From: Pleomorphochaeta sp.
Lineage (GTDB): Bacteria; Spirochaetota; Spirochaetia; Sphaerochaetales; Sphaerochaetaceae
Assembly (NCBI GenBank): GCA_028532815.1
Contig: JAQQAS010000046.1
Coordinates: forward strand, 1-49,247
Direction: 5' to 3'
DNA length: 49,247 nucleotides
Of the stretch, positions 33,011-42,666 are shown piece by piece. A program made the translations under genes and the position numbers. The notes beneath the pieces are model-generated. The model was given only the letters and a program-made list of their open reading frames with translations. It ran no database searches and was not told the DNA's origin. Positions within the stretch are counted from its first letter, which is position 1. Each line of letters opens with the position of its first letter.

Positions 33011-34035
33011 TGGAAAATAAGATTGTTACATTTGGGGAAATAATGATGCGATTAAATCCTCAAGGATATTTAAGATTTTTGCAAGCAAATAATTTTGAAA
33101 TAAGTTTTGCAGGTGGAGAGGCTAATGTAGCAGTTTCATTAGCTAATTTTGGAGAAAAGGTATCTTTTGTTTCAAAAGTTCCTACTCATGAAATTGGTCA
33201 AGCTTCAATTAATGTATTAAGAAATTTTGGAGTGGATATTAGTGATGTAACTAGAGGTGGAGAAAGACTTGGCTCTTATTTTGTAGAGAAAGGAGCTTCT
33301 CAAAGAGCTTCTAAAGTTATTTATGATAGAAAATATTCAGCAATTTCATTAGCAAAAAAAGAAGACTTTGATTGGGATAAAATATTTGATGGAGCCTCTT
33401 GGTTTCATTTTACAGGAATAACCCCAGCATTAGGTGGAGAGCTTCCTGAAATTTGTTTAGAAGCCTGTAAAAGTGCAAAAGAAAAAGGAATTACTATTTC
33501 TTGTGATATCAATTACAGATCAAAACTTTGGAGTAGAGAAGAAGCAAATAAAGTAATGTCGACTTTAATGCCATATGTTGATGTTTGTATTGGTAATGAA
33601 GCAGATGCAAAAGATGTATTTAATTTAAAAGCCGGAGATTCAAACATTGAGAAAGGTGAATTAAATAAAGATGGATACATTGATGTTGCAAAACAATTGA
33701 GTGAAAAATTCAATATAAAAACAGTTGCTTTTACTCTTAGAGGAAGCATTAGTGCAAGTGTTAATACATGGGCAGCAATGCTTTATGTTAATAAAAAAGT
33801 ATATTTTTCACCTAATTATACAATTCAAATTGTTGATAGAGTAGGTGGTGGAGATTCCTTCAGTGGTGGATTAATTTATAGTTTATTTAACAATTATGAA
33901 CCACAAAAAGCTATAAATTTTGCAGTCGCTGCTTCATGTTTAAAGCACACTATAGAACATGATTTTAATTTAGTTAGTTTAGAAGAAGTAAATTCTCTTG
34001 CAGCAGGCAATGCTTCTGGAAGAGTAGTAAGATAA
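33010..34035 (+). CDS. kdgK: 2-keto-3-deoxygluconate kinase
   Basis: 341 aa PfkB-family kinase. Motifs: IVTFGEIMMRLNP, SFAGGEANVAVSLANFG (sugar binding), CDINYRSKLWS, IGNEAD, and RVGGGDSFSGGLIYSLF with the catalytic Asp. This composition is typical of KDG kinases. It supplies KDPG to the adjacent aldolase; together they complete hexuronate or pectin-derived KDG use. Followed by a hairpin terminator. Confidence 0.93.
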   Translation: MENKIVTFGEIMMRLNPQGYLRFLQANNFEISFAGGEANVAVSLANFGEKVSFVSKVPTHEIGQASINVLRNFGVDISDVTRGGERLGSYFVEKGASQRASKVIYDRKYSAISLAKKEDFDWDKIFDGASWFHFTGITPALGGELPEICLEACKSAKEKGITISCDINYRSKLWSREEANKVMSTLMPYVDVCIGNEADAKDVFNLKAGDSNIEKGELNKDGYIDVAKQLSEKFNIKTVAFTLRGSISASVNTWAAMLYVNKKVYFSPNYTIQIVDRVGGGDSFSGGLIYSLFNNYEPQKAINFAVAASCLKHTIEHDFNLVSLEEVNSLAAGNASGRVVR

Positions 34036-34059
34036 TTGTCAATGATTTTAATTATACTA

Positions 34060-34086
34060 AACCTAAGTTTTTTTAAGACTTAGGTT
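34060..34086 (+). terminator. terminator of eda-kdgK
   Basis: AACCTAAGT (34060-34068) pairs with ACTTAGGTT (34078-34086), with the T-run partly in the loop and another at about 34095-34100. Confidence 0.75.
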
Positions 34087-34399
34087 ATACTATGTTTTTT
34101 GATGTTATTATCAAAATATAATGCTTGATAAGTAAGTGTAGGTAAGTTTTTATATTAAGATTAAAATATGAGAGATAAATAGGTATAAATATAGATTTCA
34201 AAGTTTGATTTTTTTAGTGAAAGAATTCTCAAAGCTATTTCAAATTCAAAAAAATTGAAACTGATATTTTAAAACTTTAGCATTGTATTGGATTGACTGT
34301 TGGTAAATTATTGGAAGAGCTAAAAAAAGAATAAATAATAATATAAAAATAAATTCACTAAAAAAATATCTGCATCCCCTAGTGTAATATCAAGTGTGT

Positions 34400-34430
34400 A
34401 AGTTATTGAATCAATAACTTGTGATTTTTT
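34400..34430 (+). terminator. hairpin with T-tract in a 680-nt gene-poor gap
   Basis: AAGTTATTGA (34400-34409) pairs with TCAATAACTT (34411-34420), followed by GTG and a run of T. No gene precedes it directly, so it may belong to a mobile-element remnant or an unseen RNA. Apart from this and the scrap at 34487, the 34087-34717 gap shows no supported feature. Confidence 0.45.
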
Positions 34431-34486
34431 TTCATTTAAATAAGTATGCTAGGATACTAATATCAAAAGTAGCGAGATATAAAATT

Positions 34487-34561
34487 ATGGCAACAAAGAG
34501 AGATAAAACCATTGACGATGAATTAGTAAACGCTTTAATCTTACAAGTTGTTTACATTTGA
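34487..34561 (+). pseudogene. possible IS256-type transposase start, truncated
   Basis: ATG 34487 opens MATKRDKTIDDELVNALILQ and stops with TGA at 34559-34561. The string resembles the N-terminus of IS256-family transposases (Met-Ala-x-Lys-Arg-x..xxELxxxLL). Nothing of the rest remains. Very short, so tentative. Confidence 0.25.
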
Positions 34562-34717
34562 ATAGATTTAATTTTCAATTCTTATAAAGAATGTCTATCT
34601 TATCATACAATTTTGAGTTATCTATTGTTTTATCAAGGTTAATTATAGAAATATCTATACAGTCTTTTTGAATAGTAAAAAAATCATATTCTTGATAAGT
34701 TGATGCAATAAATTGGA

Positions 34718-35341
34718 TTATAATTTAAACATTAATTGAACATTAAAGTCGGATCCACTAGATTCTGAATTCTCATCATATAAGTTATCTTGATTTGAAC
34801 TATTTATAAATATGTTATATAAACTTTCTCTATAATTAGTTTCTAAGCTTATAGAAACTTTCTCAGTTAAGTTTGTTTTAAAACCAAAACTTGTTAAAGC
34901 GCCTAAGTCAAAATCATAATATTCTGTATTATCTAAATTGAAATATATAGAAGTGATTGATGGTCCAACAGAAATAAAATAATAGGATCTTTTGAATATC
35001 CTATAAGTTAATTTTATTGCAAGATAAGATTCATTTAAAAATTGATTATTAAATCCTTCAATTCTATTATAAATAATATTATTTGGATCATTTATTGATG
35101 AAATATAGATTGAAGGAGTAGAAAAATGAGTTTCTAAATAAGTAGAAATATCATTAGAATTACAAATTGATTGTTCACTATAAAGAGATAGGTAAGGCCC
35201 TTTAATAGTGTAGCAACTAGAATTATGTGAAAAGAAATAGTCATCATATCCAACACCAATTCCTAAGGTTCTATTATTGTTTAGTGCAAACGCAGATGTA
35301 GATATAAATATCAAAATAAAAAAGATAAAGATTTTTTTCAT
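34718..35341 (-). CDS. outer-membrane beta-barrel-like protein
   Basis: 207 aa with a clear signal peptide (MKKIFIFFILIFISTSAFA, cleavage after about residue 19). The mature part alternates polar and aromatic residues in strand-like blocks (TLGIGVGYDDYFF, YLAIKLTYRIFK, FISVGPSITSIYFN, VSISLETNYRESLYN) and ends FNVQLMFKL, a barrel-type C-terminus with alternating hydrophobics. Small outer-membrane or periplasmic protein of unknown role. It is 11 nt downstream of a broken paralog-like gene on the same strand. AAGGG RBS. Confidence 0.7.
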   Translation of the reverse strand: MKKIFIFFILIFISTSAFALNNNRTLGIGVGYDDYFFSHNSSCYTIKGPYLSLYSEQSICNSNDISTYLETHFSTPSIYISSINDPNNIIYNRIEGFNNQFLNESYLAIKLTYRIFKRSYYFISVGPSITSIYFNLDNTEYYDFDLGALTSFGFKTNLTEKVSISLETNYRESLYNIFINSSNQDNLYDENSESSGSDFNVQLMFKL

Positions 35342-35352
35342 ATATTTTTCCC

Positions 35353-35964
35353 TTATAGTGGATATACAAAAGTAATATAAGCAACCCCATTTTATCCCAT
35401 AAAATAATCACTATATTCCCCCTCTGTAGCTTGATAATCAGTTAAAACTAAAGAGAGAAAATCAAAAGATCCTTTAGCTCCTAATTCAAGAGAAAAATCA
35501 TCATTTAATTGAACTTTTACCCCAGTATTTGCATAAACTCCTAAAGAAAAAATAAGCCATAACTCTTCAGTATATTCTAAAGATATGTCATTTATATGCG
35601 CTCCATAACTTGCAAATGCTTTAACATTATTAGCAAGTGGGTAGTAGTTTTTTACTCCGATGTAAAACTCAAAAATTGATCTATTATAAAACTTATAATT
35701 TAGATCTTCAGCTTCTGATTTTAGAGTAGGATTGCAAAATAAATAATCAGCAGTGATTGAATGATTTTTATCAATATTTTTATTTAACTCTAGAGAAAAG
35801 ATGGTAGAATATCCCTCATAAGAGATATCTTTTTGATAGAAATGTACATATCCTTTATTATATCCAGGACCAATAGTTGCATAATTTGAATAGTCATTAA
35901 CATCAAATGCAAAAATTGAATAAGGTATAGAGAATAAAATAAGAATAATTAGTACTTTTTTTAT
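35353..35964 (-). pseudogene. second beta-barrel-like gene: lost start codon and in-frame TAA
   Basis: The frame begins IKKVLIILILFSIPYSIFA, a signal peptide, but its first codon is ATA (35964-35962), exactly 8 nt after a good AAAAGG RBS, suggesting ATG changed to ATA. It continues FDVNDYSNYATIGPGYNKGY, YLFCNPTL, GVYANTGVKVQLNDDFSLELGAK, then TAA at 35394-35392, and NGVAYITFVYPL to TAA 35355-35353, which would be the last barrel strand. About 203 codons. Same general design as the protein at 34718, with low sequence similarity. Confidence 0.7.
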
Positions 35965-36185
35965 ACAAATAACCTTTTAATAGTAATTGAGTACATATTC
36001 TTAGTAATTTAACTAATTATAAACCTAACTTTTTTTTTAGACAAGAATAAAAAAAAAGATTTTGTAACATGGGTAAATCTTTTGTTTTTATGAGGGAAGG
36101 AGCAATAAGATAGTTAATTTAAAAAAGCTTAATTAAATTAAATATCTTTAATCAATAAAGATTCATCAAACTGTAATATTAATTA

Positions 36186-36238
36186 TTTGTTGTATCTACA
36201 CGGAATAAATTACATTATCTCCGGGTAAATACAACAAA
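36186..36238. other. long-loop inverted repeat in the 559-nt gap after the AEC gene
   Basis: TTTGTTGTAT (36186-36195) pairs with ATACAACAAA (36229-36238); the inner CACGG and CCGGG can extend it partly. A smaller stem ATCTTTA/TAAAGAT lies at 36144-36162. It could terminate the minus-strand AEC gene. The rest of 35965-36523 is noncoding as far as I can see. Confidence 0.4.
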
Positions 36239-36523
36239 TTTCAATAGATAATACTTTTTTAACAAGTCCAATTAGAGCCAAATTTAAAAGAGATAATATT
36301 TCTTTTTCCCATTTATCAATTTAAACTATATTTTTTATATTTGAGTCAATCTAAATGACTTTATATGAAGAAAAATATTAATTTGTTTATTTTAAGTCAA
36401 TCATTACTCTAATTTTAGGTTTAATTTTGGATTCACCCTATATAAAAATTGATACTTGAAAAAATATAATTATAAAAAGGTGAATAACTTCTAAAATAGA
36501 AGATTAGAAAAATTAATAGAATC

Positions 36524-37453
36524 TTAAATAGAATAAGCAATAATACTAAAAGCAATCATACTAGTAATTAAATTAGCAGAAAGAACTGTAGAAGTAAAAG
36601 CTCTATTATTTTTATCCTTAGAGAAAATAGGAAGAATATAAGGAGCTGGAGTAAAAAATAATAGAATAATAGCAACTTTCATATATTTATCTAGAACAAT
36701 TAGACTATCTAAAAGGTTTAATACAATTAAAGACATAATGCCCATAAGTATTAATCTCAATAAGCTAATTATAATAACTTGGTTAATATTTTTCTTAGAA
36801 AAGTTAATACCATATCCAATTACAAAAAGCATAATACAAGCAATAGGCTGACTGAAAAAATCAAGAACTGAAACTAAAGTAGTTACCACAATAGTGTCTT
36901 CAAAACTATAATAAATATTAGTTGAACTAAATATTAAGCCTAAAACAATGGCAACAAAAACAGGGGATTTAAACAAATCCCTAATTAAATCCTTAACATT
37001 AATATTACCTTCTTTTTTCTTTAAAAGAGCTGTGTAAATAGTAAACACAAACAAGTCATTACCTACAGCAAAAATAGCAATAGAAGAGAGTTTGTCAATT
37101 CCAAATAAAAGAATGAACAAAGGATAACCCAACATACCAGCTTCAAAACTTGTTATTAAAAAAGGAGCCATTGGATTAAGAGATGGAAATATTTTAACCA
37201 AAAGAAAACCGATTAACATAATAAGAAGAATAGAAGATGAGATAATACCAATACTGGTAATAACATCACTAGACATTTTAATTGATCCAATAGCTTTAAA
37301 TAGGGCAGCAGGAAGCGCAATACTTGTTATAAAATATCTCATTCCATCAATACCTTGTTCTTTTATTAGATTGTATTTCTTGCTTAAAGCTCCTGCAATA
37401 ATTACCATTATTACAGGTATGATTGTAGGAAATGTATTAAAAATAGCACTCAT
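36524..37453 (-). CDS. AEC-family transporter (auxin efflux carrier/malate permease type)
   Basis: 309 aa, about ten hydrophobic segments in two halves (for example TFPTIIPVIMVIIAGAL at the N-terminus, YFITSIALPAALFKAIG, PFLITSFEAGMLGYPLFIL, CIMLFVIGYGINFSKK, ILLFFTPAPYILPIFS). The central Asn/Gly-rich crossings match the membrane-transport family PF03547. Inner-membrane carrier of small organic acids, substrate unknown. It stands alone, with no regulator or enzyme linked to it. Confidence 0.88.
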   Translation of the reverse strand: MSAIFNTFPTIIPVIMVIIAGALSKKYNLIKEQGIDGMRYFITSIALPAALFKAIGSIKMSSDVITSIGIISSSILLIMLIGFLLVKIFPSLNPMAPFLITSFEAGMLGYPLFILLFGIDKLSSIAIFAVGNDLFVFTIYTALLKKKEGNINVKDLIRDLFKSPVFVAIVLGLIFSSTNIYYSFEDTIVVTTLVSVLDFFSQPIACIMLFVIGYGINFSKKNINQVIIISLLRLILMGIMSLIVLNLLDSLIVLDKYMKVAIILLFFTPAPYILPIFSKDKNNRAFTSTVLSANLITSMIAFSIIAYSI

Positions 37454-37663
37454 AATATCCTTCTTTAAAGTAAAAGTTCTTAATATAAATAGTACTTGTC
37501 ATAAGGAAAAAGAGTCAAGGGAAAAAAATATAGATTGTTAACCTATTCATAACCAACAAAATATATTAATTGAATCAACGTAACGCAAAAAAATGTAGTA
37601 AATAAGTAATATTTATACTATGATAAATTAATTTTTTAACTAAAACTTATAAAGAGAAATAAT

Positions 37664-39397
37664 ATGAAAAAATATAATCAACTAAATTTAAAAGGGAAAA
37701 TGCTGGTAATATTGATACCTGTAGTTTTAATATCATTTATATTAACCTCTTATTTTTGGTATAACACAGCTAGAAAGAATGCAGATGAGTACTTAAATAA
37801 TATTACAAAAGCATATATAAGTGATGCTCAAAGTAATTTTGATTATATATTAACAGATACTTTTCATATGATAACTTTGATATCGTTAAATACAAAGTCG
37901 ATAATAGATCCTGTAAAAGAAATAAATAAAATACCAGCAGATACTAAAGTATTAAATTTAGATTATATAACAAATCACAGAAAAGTTAAAGATTTTATAA
38001 CAACAATGAATGGGTATAAATATTATATAGTTGGAATTTCTATAGCATCATTGAGTGGATATGTATATCAAACTAGTTCAATTTTAAAAAACTCAAATGA
38101 AGTAATGGACTTGTGCAAAAATTTAGATCAAGAAAAATTGAAGACCTCTATGATAATGCTATCCCCAATGCAGGTAGAAGGAACTTGGATAAAATTACAA
38201 AGCGACTATGTAATACCGGCGGTTAGAGGTATATTAAACACTGAAACTCAAGAAATTATAGGTTATACAATTTTATATTTTGATTACAGCTTACTTGAGA
38301 CTATGTTCACAAATAATTTGCCTGAGGGCTCTCTTTTTCAAGTTACAGATAGTAGCTCGAATATCATATTTTCTAACACAAATACAAATTTTATTGTAAC
38401 AAATAAAATGGATAATGATTATAGATACTCTCAATTAAAACTAAAAGATGTTGATTGGACACTTAACATTGCAATCCCTACTACAATTGTAATGAAAAAT
38501 ATATATACAACTTTATTGAATACATTTTTGTTTATGATACCAATTTTAATAATTCTTTCAATTGTTTTAGTAATTGTAATCACTTCTTTTTCAAATAGAA
38601 TAAAAGTAATAAGTGGTACAATGCAAAAAGTATCTAAAGCAAAACATCTATTAAAAATAGAAGAAAGTAATAATCAGGATGAATTAGAAACAATAATACA
38701 TTCTTACAACGAGATGATCGATGAAATTCATTTATTGATGGTTCAAATTCAAAAGGATGAGAAACAAAAAGCAGAGCAAAGAATAAAATTGCTTCAAGCT
38801 CAAATTGATCCTCATTTCGTTGCAAATACTCTAAATACAATTACTTGGATGGCAAAAAAACAAAATGCACAAAATATTGCGGCTCTTACTGATTCTATGA
38901 ATACCTTACTTAGAGCTCATCTAAAGATAGAATCACAATTTGTAAAATTAGAAGATGAAATAGATTCAGTTGCGAGTTATATAAATATAATGTTATTAGG
39001 TGGAAATCATGATTTTAGTATTAAATATGATATACAAGAAGAGTCAAAGAATATTTCAATATTAAAATTTATAATTCAACCATTAGTTGAAAATTCAATA
39101 ATACATGGATTTTGTGAGGATGATTTATTAAAGGAAAATATCCTTACTATAAAAACCTATATTGCTAGAGAAGTATTGTATATTGAAATTCTTGATAATG
39201 GGAAAGGTATGAATAATATTCAATGCAAAAGAATATTAAATATTGAAAATGATAAAATAAAAAATAATAAAAATGGAATTGGGTGTTTAAATGTAAAAGA
39301 AAGAATAAAGCTTGTTTATAAAGATAAAGGAGATTTATTTATTGGAAGCGAAGAAGGCAAATATACTAAAGTAACAATAGCTTTAAATTTAACGTAA
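37664..39397 (+). CDS. YesM-like sensor histidine kinase
   Basis: 577 aa. TM1 at about 12-32 (MLVILIPVVLISFILTSYFW), an extracytoplasmic sensor of about 250 residues, TM2 near 287-310, HAMP-like linker, then His_kinase (PF06580) LLQAQIDPHFVANTLNTI with the phospho-His near residue 382 and the HATPase domain (IIQPLVENSIIHGF, LDNGKGMN, NGIGCLNVKERI). It pairs with the response regulator 17 nt downstream and precedes an ABC sugar operon, so it probably senses an extracellular sugar or oligosaccharide. Confidence 0.92.
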   Translation: MKKYNQLNLKGKMLVILIPVVLISFILTSYFWYNTARKNADEYLNNITKAYISDAQSNFDYILTDTFHMITLISLNTKSIIDPVKEINKIPADTKVLNLDYITNHRKVKDFITTMNGYKYYIVGISIASLSGYVYQTSSILKNSNEVMDLCKNLDQEKLKTSMIMLSPMQVEGTWIKLQSDYVIPAVRGILNTETQEIIGYTILYFDYSLLETMFTNNLPEGSLFQVTDSSSNIIFSNTNTNFIVTNKMDNDYRYSQLKLKDVDWTLNIAIPTTIVMKNIYTTLLNTFLFMIPILIILSIVLVIVITSFSNRIKVISGTMQKVSKAKHLLKIEESNNQDELETIIHSYNEMIDEIHLLMVQIQKDEKQKAEQRIKLLQAQIDPHFVANTLNTITWMAKKQNAQNIAALTDSMNTLLRAHLKIESQFVKLEDEIDSVASYINIMLLGGNHDFSIKYDIQEESKNISILKFIIQPLVENSIIHGFCEDDLLKENILTIKTYIAREVLYIEILDNGKGMNNIQCKRILNIENDKIKNNKNGIGCLNVKERIKLVYKDKGDLFIGSEEGKYTKVTIALNLT

Positions 39398-39414
39398 ATA
39401 GGAGGGATAATATT

Positions 39415-40929
39415 TTGGAGAATATATCCGTTGTAATATTAGATGATGATATTTTAGCCCGTAGCACTATTAAAAATCTATTAGAAAATACAAGATTTGA
39501 AGTCGTAAAAGAGTTTAAAAACCCTAAATATTTTTTAGAATGGCTTAAAAATAATAAATTAGATATCCTTTTATGTGATATGAAAATGCCTGAATTAAAT
39601 GGCTTAGAGTTAATTGAAAAAGTAAGATTTTCACATAAATATCTTTCAATTATTGCCATTAGTAGTTTTGATGATTTCGAATTTGCTAGAGGTTGTTTAC
39701 TTTATGGTGTTGAGGATTATCTATTGAAATCGAAATTAAATAAGAAAATAATAATAGATGTTTTAGATAGAGTTTGTGAGAAAAATCAAATAAAATCAAA
39801 ACAGAATAAAAAATTTTCAAATATTTTCTATGAAAATGATTTATTGACAAAAGCTAAAATATTAGAAAAATCCAATATCACATTTAATTTAAATTGTGTA
39901 TCACCTATTCTTTTTGCTTTGAACTATCCAATACTTGAAACAAAAGAATTTCAAATATATAGAAAAGAAAATTTTAAAGCTTTGATTGATATAATTAAGC
40001 AGATTCTATCGAATAATTACCCATATGTTATACAGCTAGAAAATAATAATATAGTTTCCATATATTTGTCCTTTACTAAAGATAATAATATTGAGTCACT
40101 TACTAATCGAATAAAAACAAGCTTTATAGAAAAAGTGCAAAGAAAAACCAAAAGGCTTTTAGATTTAAATATCTTTTTTTTAAATGAAGAACTATCAAAC
40201 TTTGAAGATTGCTATAAAAACAGATATAAGAGAATAGAAGATATGAAAAGTCTATTTTATCTAAAAGCTGGTGAATATGAGATAACTAAAAATAAGGGTG
40301 AAGATTTGGATATAGAAGGATATGTATTTAAAGAGCAACTCTTAGAATTAATAAATTATTCTATTGCAAGTGGAAATGAAGACTTGTTTAATAGATCTTT
40401 TGATTTACTATTTTTAGAAATGTATAATAAAAAAATTTCAAAAAGAGCCCTTAAAGAAATTGTAAAAATATTATTTGAAAATATAGGGTTAGAATCCAAA
40501 TTGGTCATAGATCAAATTTATAATATTGCTACTTTTGAAAGATATATAAAAGAGAAGTATTGGCATAAACTCCAATTAATTAAAGACAAACAGAAAAACA
40601 CTCTATCGCTACCTATTTTTCAATTAATGATTTATATAAAAAAGAACTATGAAAAAGATTATTCTCTGTCTAATTATGCTCAAACAATGAATCTAAGCTA
40701 CACCCATCTATCTAGAATGTTTAAAAGAGAAACCGGGCTTAGATTTTCTGAATATTTAAATCAAATAAAAGTCAATCAAGCTAAATTATTGTTATTAGAA
40801 GAAAAATATTCAATCAAATCAATATCTGAGAAGTCAGGATTTAGAGGTTATAATTATTTCTTTAAAGTGTTTAAAGATATTGAGGGGCTAACTCCCATTG
40901 AATATAAAGCAAAAAATTGTAGTAATTAA
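39415..40929 (+). CDS. YesN-like AraC-type response regulator
   Basis: 504 aa. REC domain at residues 1-120 with Asp10-12 and phosphoacceptor Asp55 (LLCDMKMPELNG), switch Ser in ISSFDDFEFA, Lys in LLKSK; a poorly conserved middle of about 270 residues; C-terminal AraC HTH pair (YSLSNYAQTMNLSYTHLSRM, then FRGYNYFFKVFKDIEGLTPIEY). TTG start with GGAGGG 8 nt upstream. Partner of the YesM-like kinase; likely activator of the ABC/GH43 genes that begin 62 nt downstream. Confidence 0.92.
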   Translation: MENISVVILDDDILARSTIKNLLENTRFEVVKEFKNPKYFLEWLKNNKLDILLCDMKMPELNGLELIEKVRFSHKYLSIIAISSFDDFEFARGCLLYGVEDYLLKSKLNKKIIIDVLDRVCEKNQIKSKQNKKFSNIFYENDLLTKAKILEKSNITFNLNCVSPILFALNYPILETKEFQIYRKENFKALIDIIKQILSNNYPYVIQLENNNIVSIYLSFTKDNNIESLTNRIKTSFIEKVQRKTKRLLDLNIFFLNEELSNFEDCYKNRYKRIEDMKSLFYLKAGEYEITKNKGEDLDIEGYVFKEQLLELINYSIASGNEDLFNRSFDLLFLEMYNKKISKRALKEIVKILFENIGLESKLVIDQIYNIATFERYIKEKYWHKLQLIKDKQKNTLSLPIFQLMIYIKKNYEKDYSLSNYAQTMNLSYTHLSRMFKRETGLRFSEYLNQIKVNQAKLLLLEEKYSIKSISEKSGFRGYNYFFKVFKDIEGLTPIEYKAKNCSN

Positions 40930-40990
40930 TAAATAATTAATAATCATGAGATAGTAAATATCAACTAAAGTATAAATACTTGGAGGTCTC

Positions 40991-41866
40991 ATGAGAATTA
41001 AAAAAAATAATGATAATCAAGCTTATCTTTATATTTTACCAGCTTTTTTACTTTCCCTTGTCTTTATATATTATTGTATTGGCTTTACCTTCTATTCAAG
41101 TTTTACCGATTGGGATGGAATGAGTAAAAATATGAATTTTGTTGGCCTGAAAAATTACATAAAGATATTTCAAGATAAAACTTTTTACCTAGCTATAAAA
41201 AATAACATTATCTTTTTTATAGGAACCGTTTTTATACAAGCCTTTTTAGGCTTTATACTAGCAGTCTTGATAAAAGAAGGATTGAAGTTTGCAAATGCAT
41301 TTAAAACGATTTATTTTTTCCCAATTGCAATGGCAACATCAATTATTACAGGAATATTTAGAATAATATTAAATCCTACTACTGGAGCTTTAAATGTAAT
41401 GTTGAAAAGCCTTAATTTAGATTTCTTAGCAAAATCATGGTTGGGAAATCCTGATATTGCTCTCTATGCAGTAATAGGTGTAAATATTTTCCAATGGATG
41501 GGCTTTTCCATGATAATCTATTATTCATCTCTTATGTCGATCCCTGAGGATATATATGAATCTGCAAGCATAGAAGGAGCATCGTTTTTTAGAGTTCTGT
41601 ACTCTATAACAAGGCCAATGGTTCACTCTACTACAAGTCTATTAATAATTCTTGGAATAGTGGGATCTTTAAAGACATTTGATATAGTGAAATTATTAAC
41701 AAATGGAGGTCCTGGAAGATCGACAACAGTATTAAACACATATTTATATGAGAAGGCTTTTTCTAATTTTGCTGCTGGAGAAGCTGCAACTATCGGTATT
41801 TTTATTTTAGTACTCGCACTTGTTATGAGCTATTTTCAAGTAGTAATTTCAAAGGAGTCTGATTAA
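40991..41866 (+). CDS. ABC sugar transporter permease (MalF/UgpA-like)
   Basis: 291 aa, six membrane segments. Starts AYLYILPAFLLSLVFIYYC; carries the EAA loop (YESASIEGASFFRVLYSITRPMVHS) for contact with the ATPase, and the C-terminal GGPGRSTTVLNTYLYEKAF typical of CUT1 permeases. GGAGG RBS. It overlaps its partner permease by 1 nt. No ATPase gene is in the operon, so a shared MsmX-type ATPase elsewhere is expected. Confidence 0.93.
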   Translation: MRIKKNNDNQAYLYILPAFLLSLVFIYYCIGFTFYSSFTDWDGMSKNMNFVGLKNYIKIFQDKTFYLAIKNNIIFFIGTVFIQAFLGFILAVLIKEGLKFANAFKTIYFFPIAMATSIITGIFRIILNPTTGALNVMLKSLNLDFLAKSWLGNPDIALYAVIGVNIFQWMGFSMIIYYSSLMSIPEDIYESASIEGASFFRVLYSITRPMVHSTTSLLIILGIVGSLKTFDIVKLLTNGGPGRSTTVLNTYLYEKAFSNFAAGEAATIGIFILVLALVMSYFQVVISKESD

Positions 41867-42663
41867 TGAAAGATAGAAAGAAACATATAATTATGTATAT
41901 AGTGTTAATATTTTTTGCAATTATTTGGATATCACCTATTTTTGTTGCCATAGAAAAATCGTTACAAGTTACAGGAATAAAAAGCTATATATCAGTTTTA
42001 ACATATGATAAAATCAATTATTTTAGTGTTGTTTTAAATAGTTTAATTATAAGCATAAGTACAGCTTTAGTTGTATCAATCATATCATCCTTGGCTGCTT
42101 ATGCTTTTTCAAAAATGAACTTTATTGGTAGTAGAACCTTATATTTATTATTTCTAGGATGTTTAGCAGTTCCAGCAGCTGCAGTCACAATGCCTTTATT
42201 CTCAACAATAAAAAACTTAGGCTTCATCGATTCTAGAGTGGGTGTAATCCTTCCATTGATTGCTTTTAATACGCCTATGATGCTAATGATGATAACAAAT
42301 TATTTTAAATCTATACCAAATTCACTTTTAGAATCTGCAAAAATTGATGGAGCAAATTCTTTAAAAGTTTATAAAAATATAATAATGCCATTAGCAATTC
42401 CTATTTTAGCAAACGTATTAGTTTTAACATTTATATATTCTTGGAATGAATATTTAATGCCATTGTTAGTAGTTAGAACAGAAGCAAAATATACTGTCAC
42501 TTTAGCAGCACAATATTTTATGTCAACAACATTTCAAAGCCCTGCAGATGTTGCCAAAATATATGCAGCAATGCTACTTCTAACATTACCATCCATTGTT
42601 GTTTATATTTTTAGCCAAAAATATTTACAAGCGGGGTTAACTGCAGGAGCCATAAAGGAGTAA
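41866..42663 (+). CDS. ABC sugar transporter permease (MalG/UgpE-like)
   Basis: 265 aa, six membrane segments. N-terminal IIMYIVLIFFAIIWISPIFVA, the EAA loop LLESAKIDGANSLKVYKNIIMPLAIP, and C-terminal FSQKYLQAGLTAGAIKE, all standard for the second CUT1 permease. ATG overlaps the stop of the first permease; the glycosidase gene follows after 3 nt. Works as heterodimer with the product of 40991-41866. Confidence 0.93.
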   Translation: MKDRKKHIIMYIVLIFFAIIWISPIFVAIEKSLQVTGIKSYISVLTYDKINYFSVVLNSLIISISTALVVSIISSLAAYAFSKMNFIGSRTLYLLFLGCLAVPAAAVTMPLFSTIKNLGFIDSRVGVILPLIAFNTPMMLMMITNYFKSIPNSLLESAKIDGANSLKVYKNIIMPLAIPILANVLVLTFIYSWNEYLMPLLVVRTEAKYTVTLAAQYFMSTTFQSPADVAKIYAAMLLLTLPSIVVYIFSQKYLQAGLTAGAIKE

Positions 42664-42666
42664 TTT

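Noticed and set aside
34565-34715. Minus-strand open stretch ending DKIDILYKN
   Set aside because: About 48 codons after the beta-barrel gene with no start codon in frame and no RBS. It might be a gene fragment, but I cannot support it.
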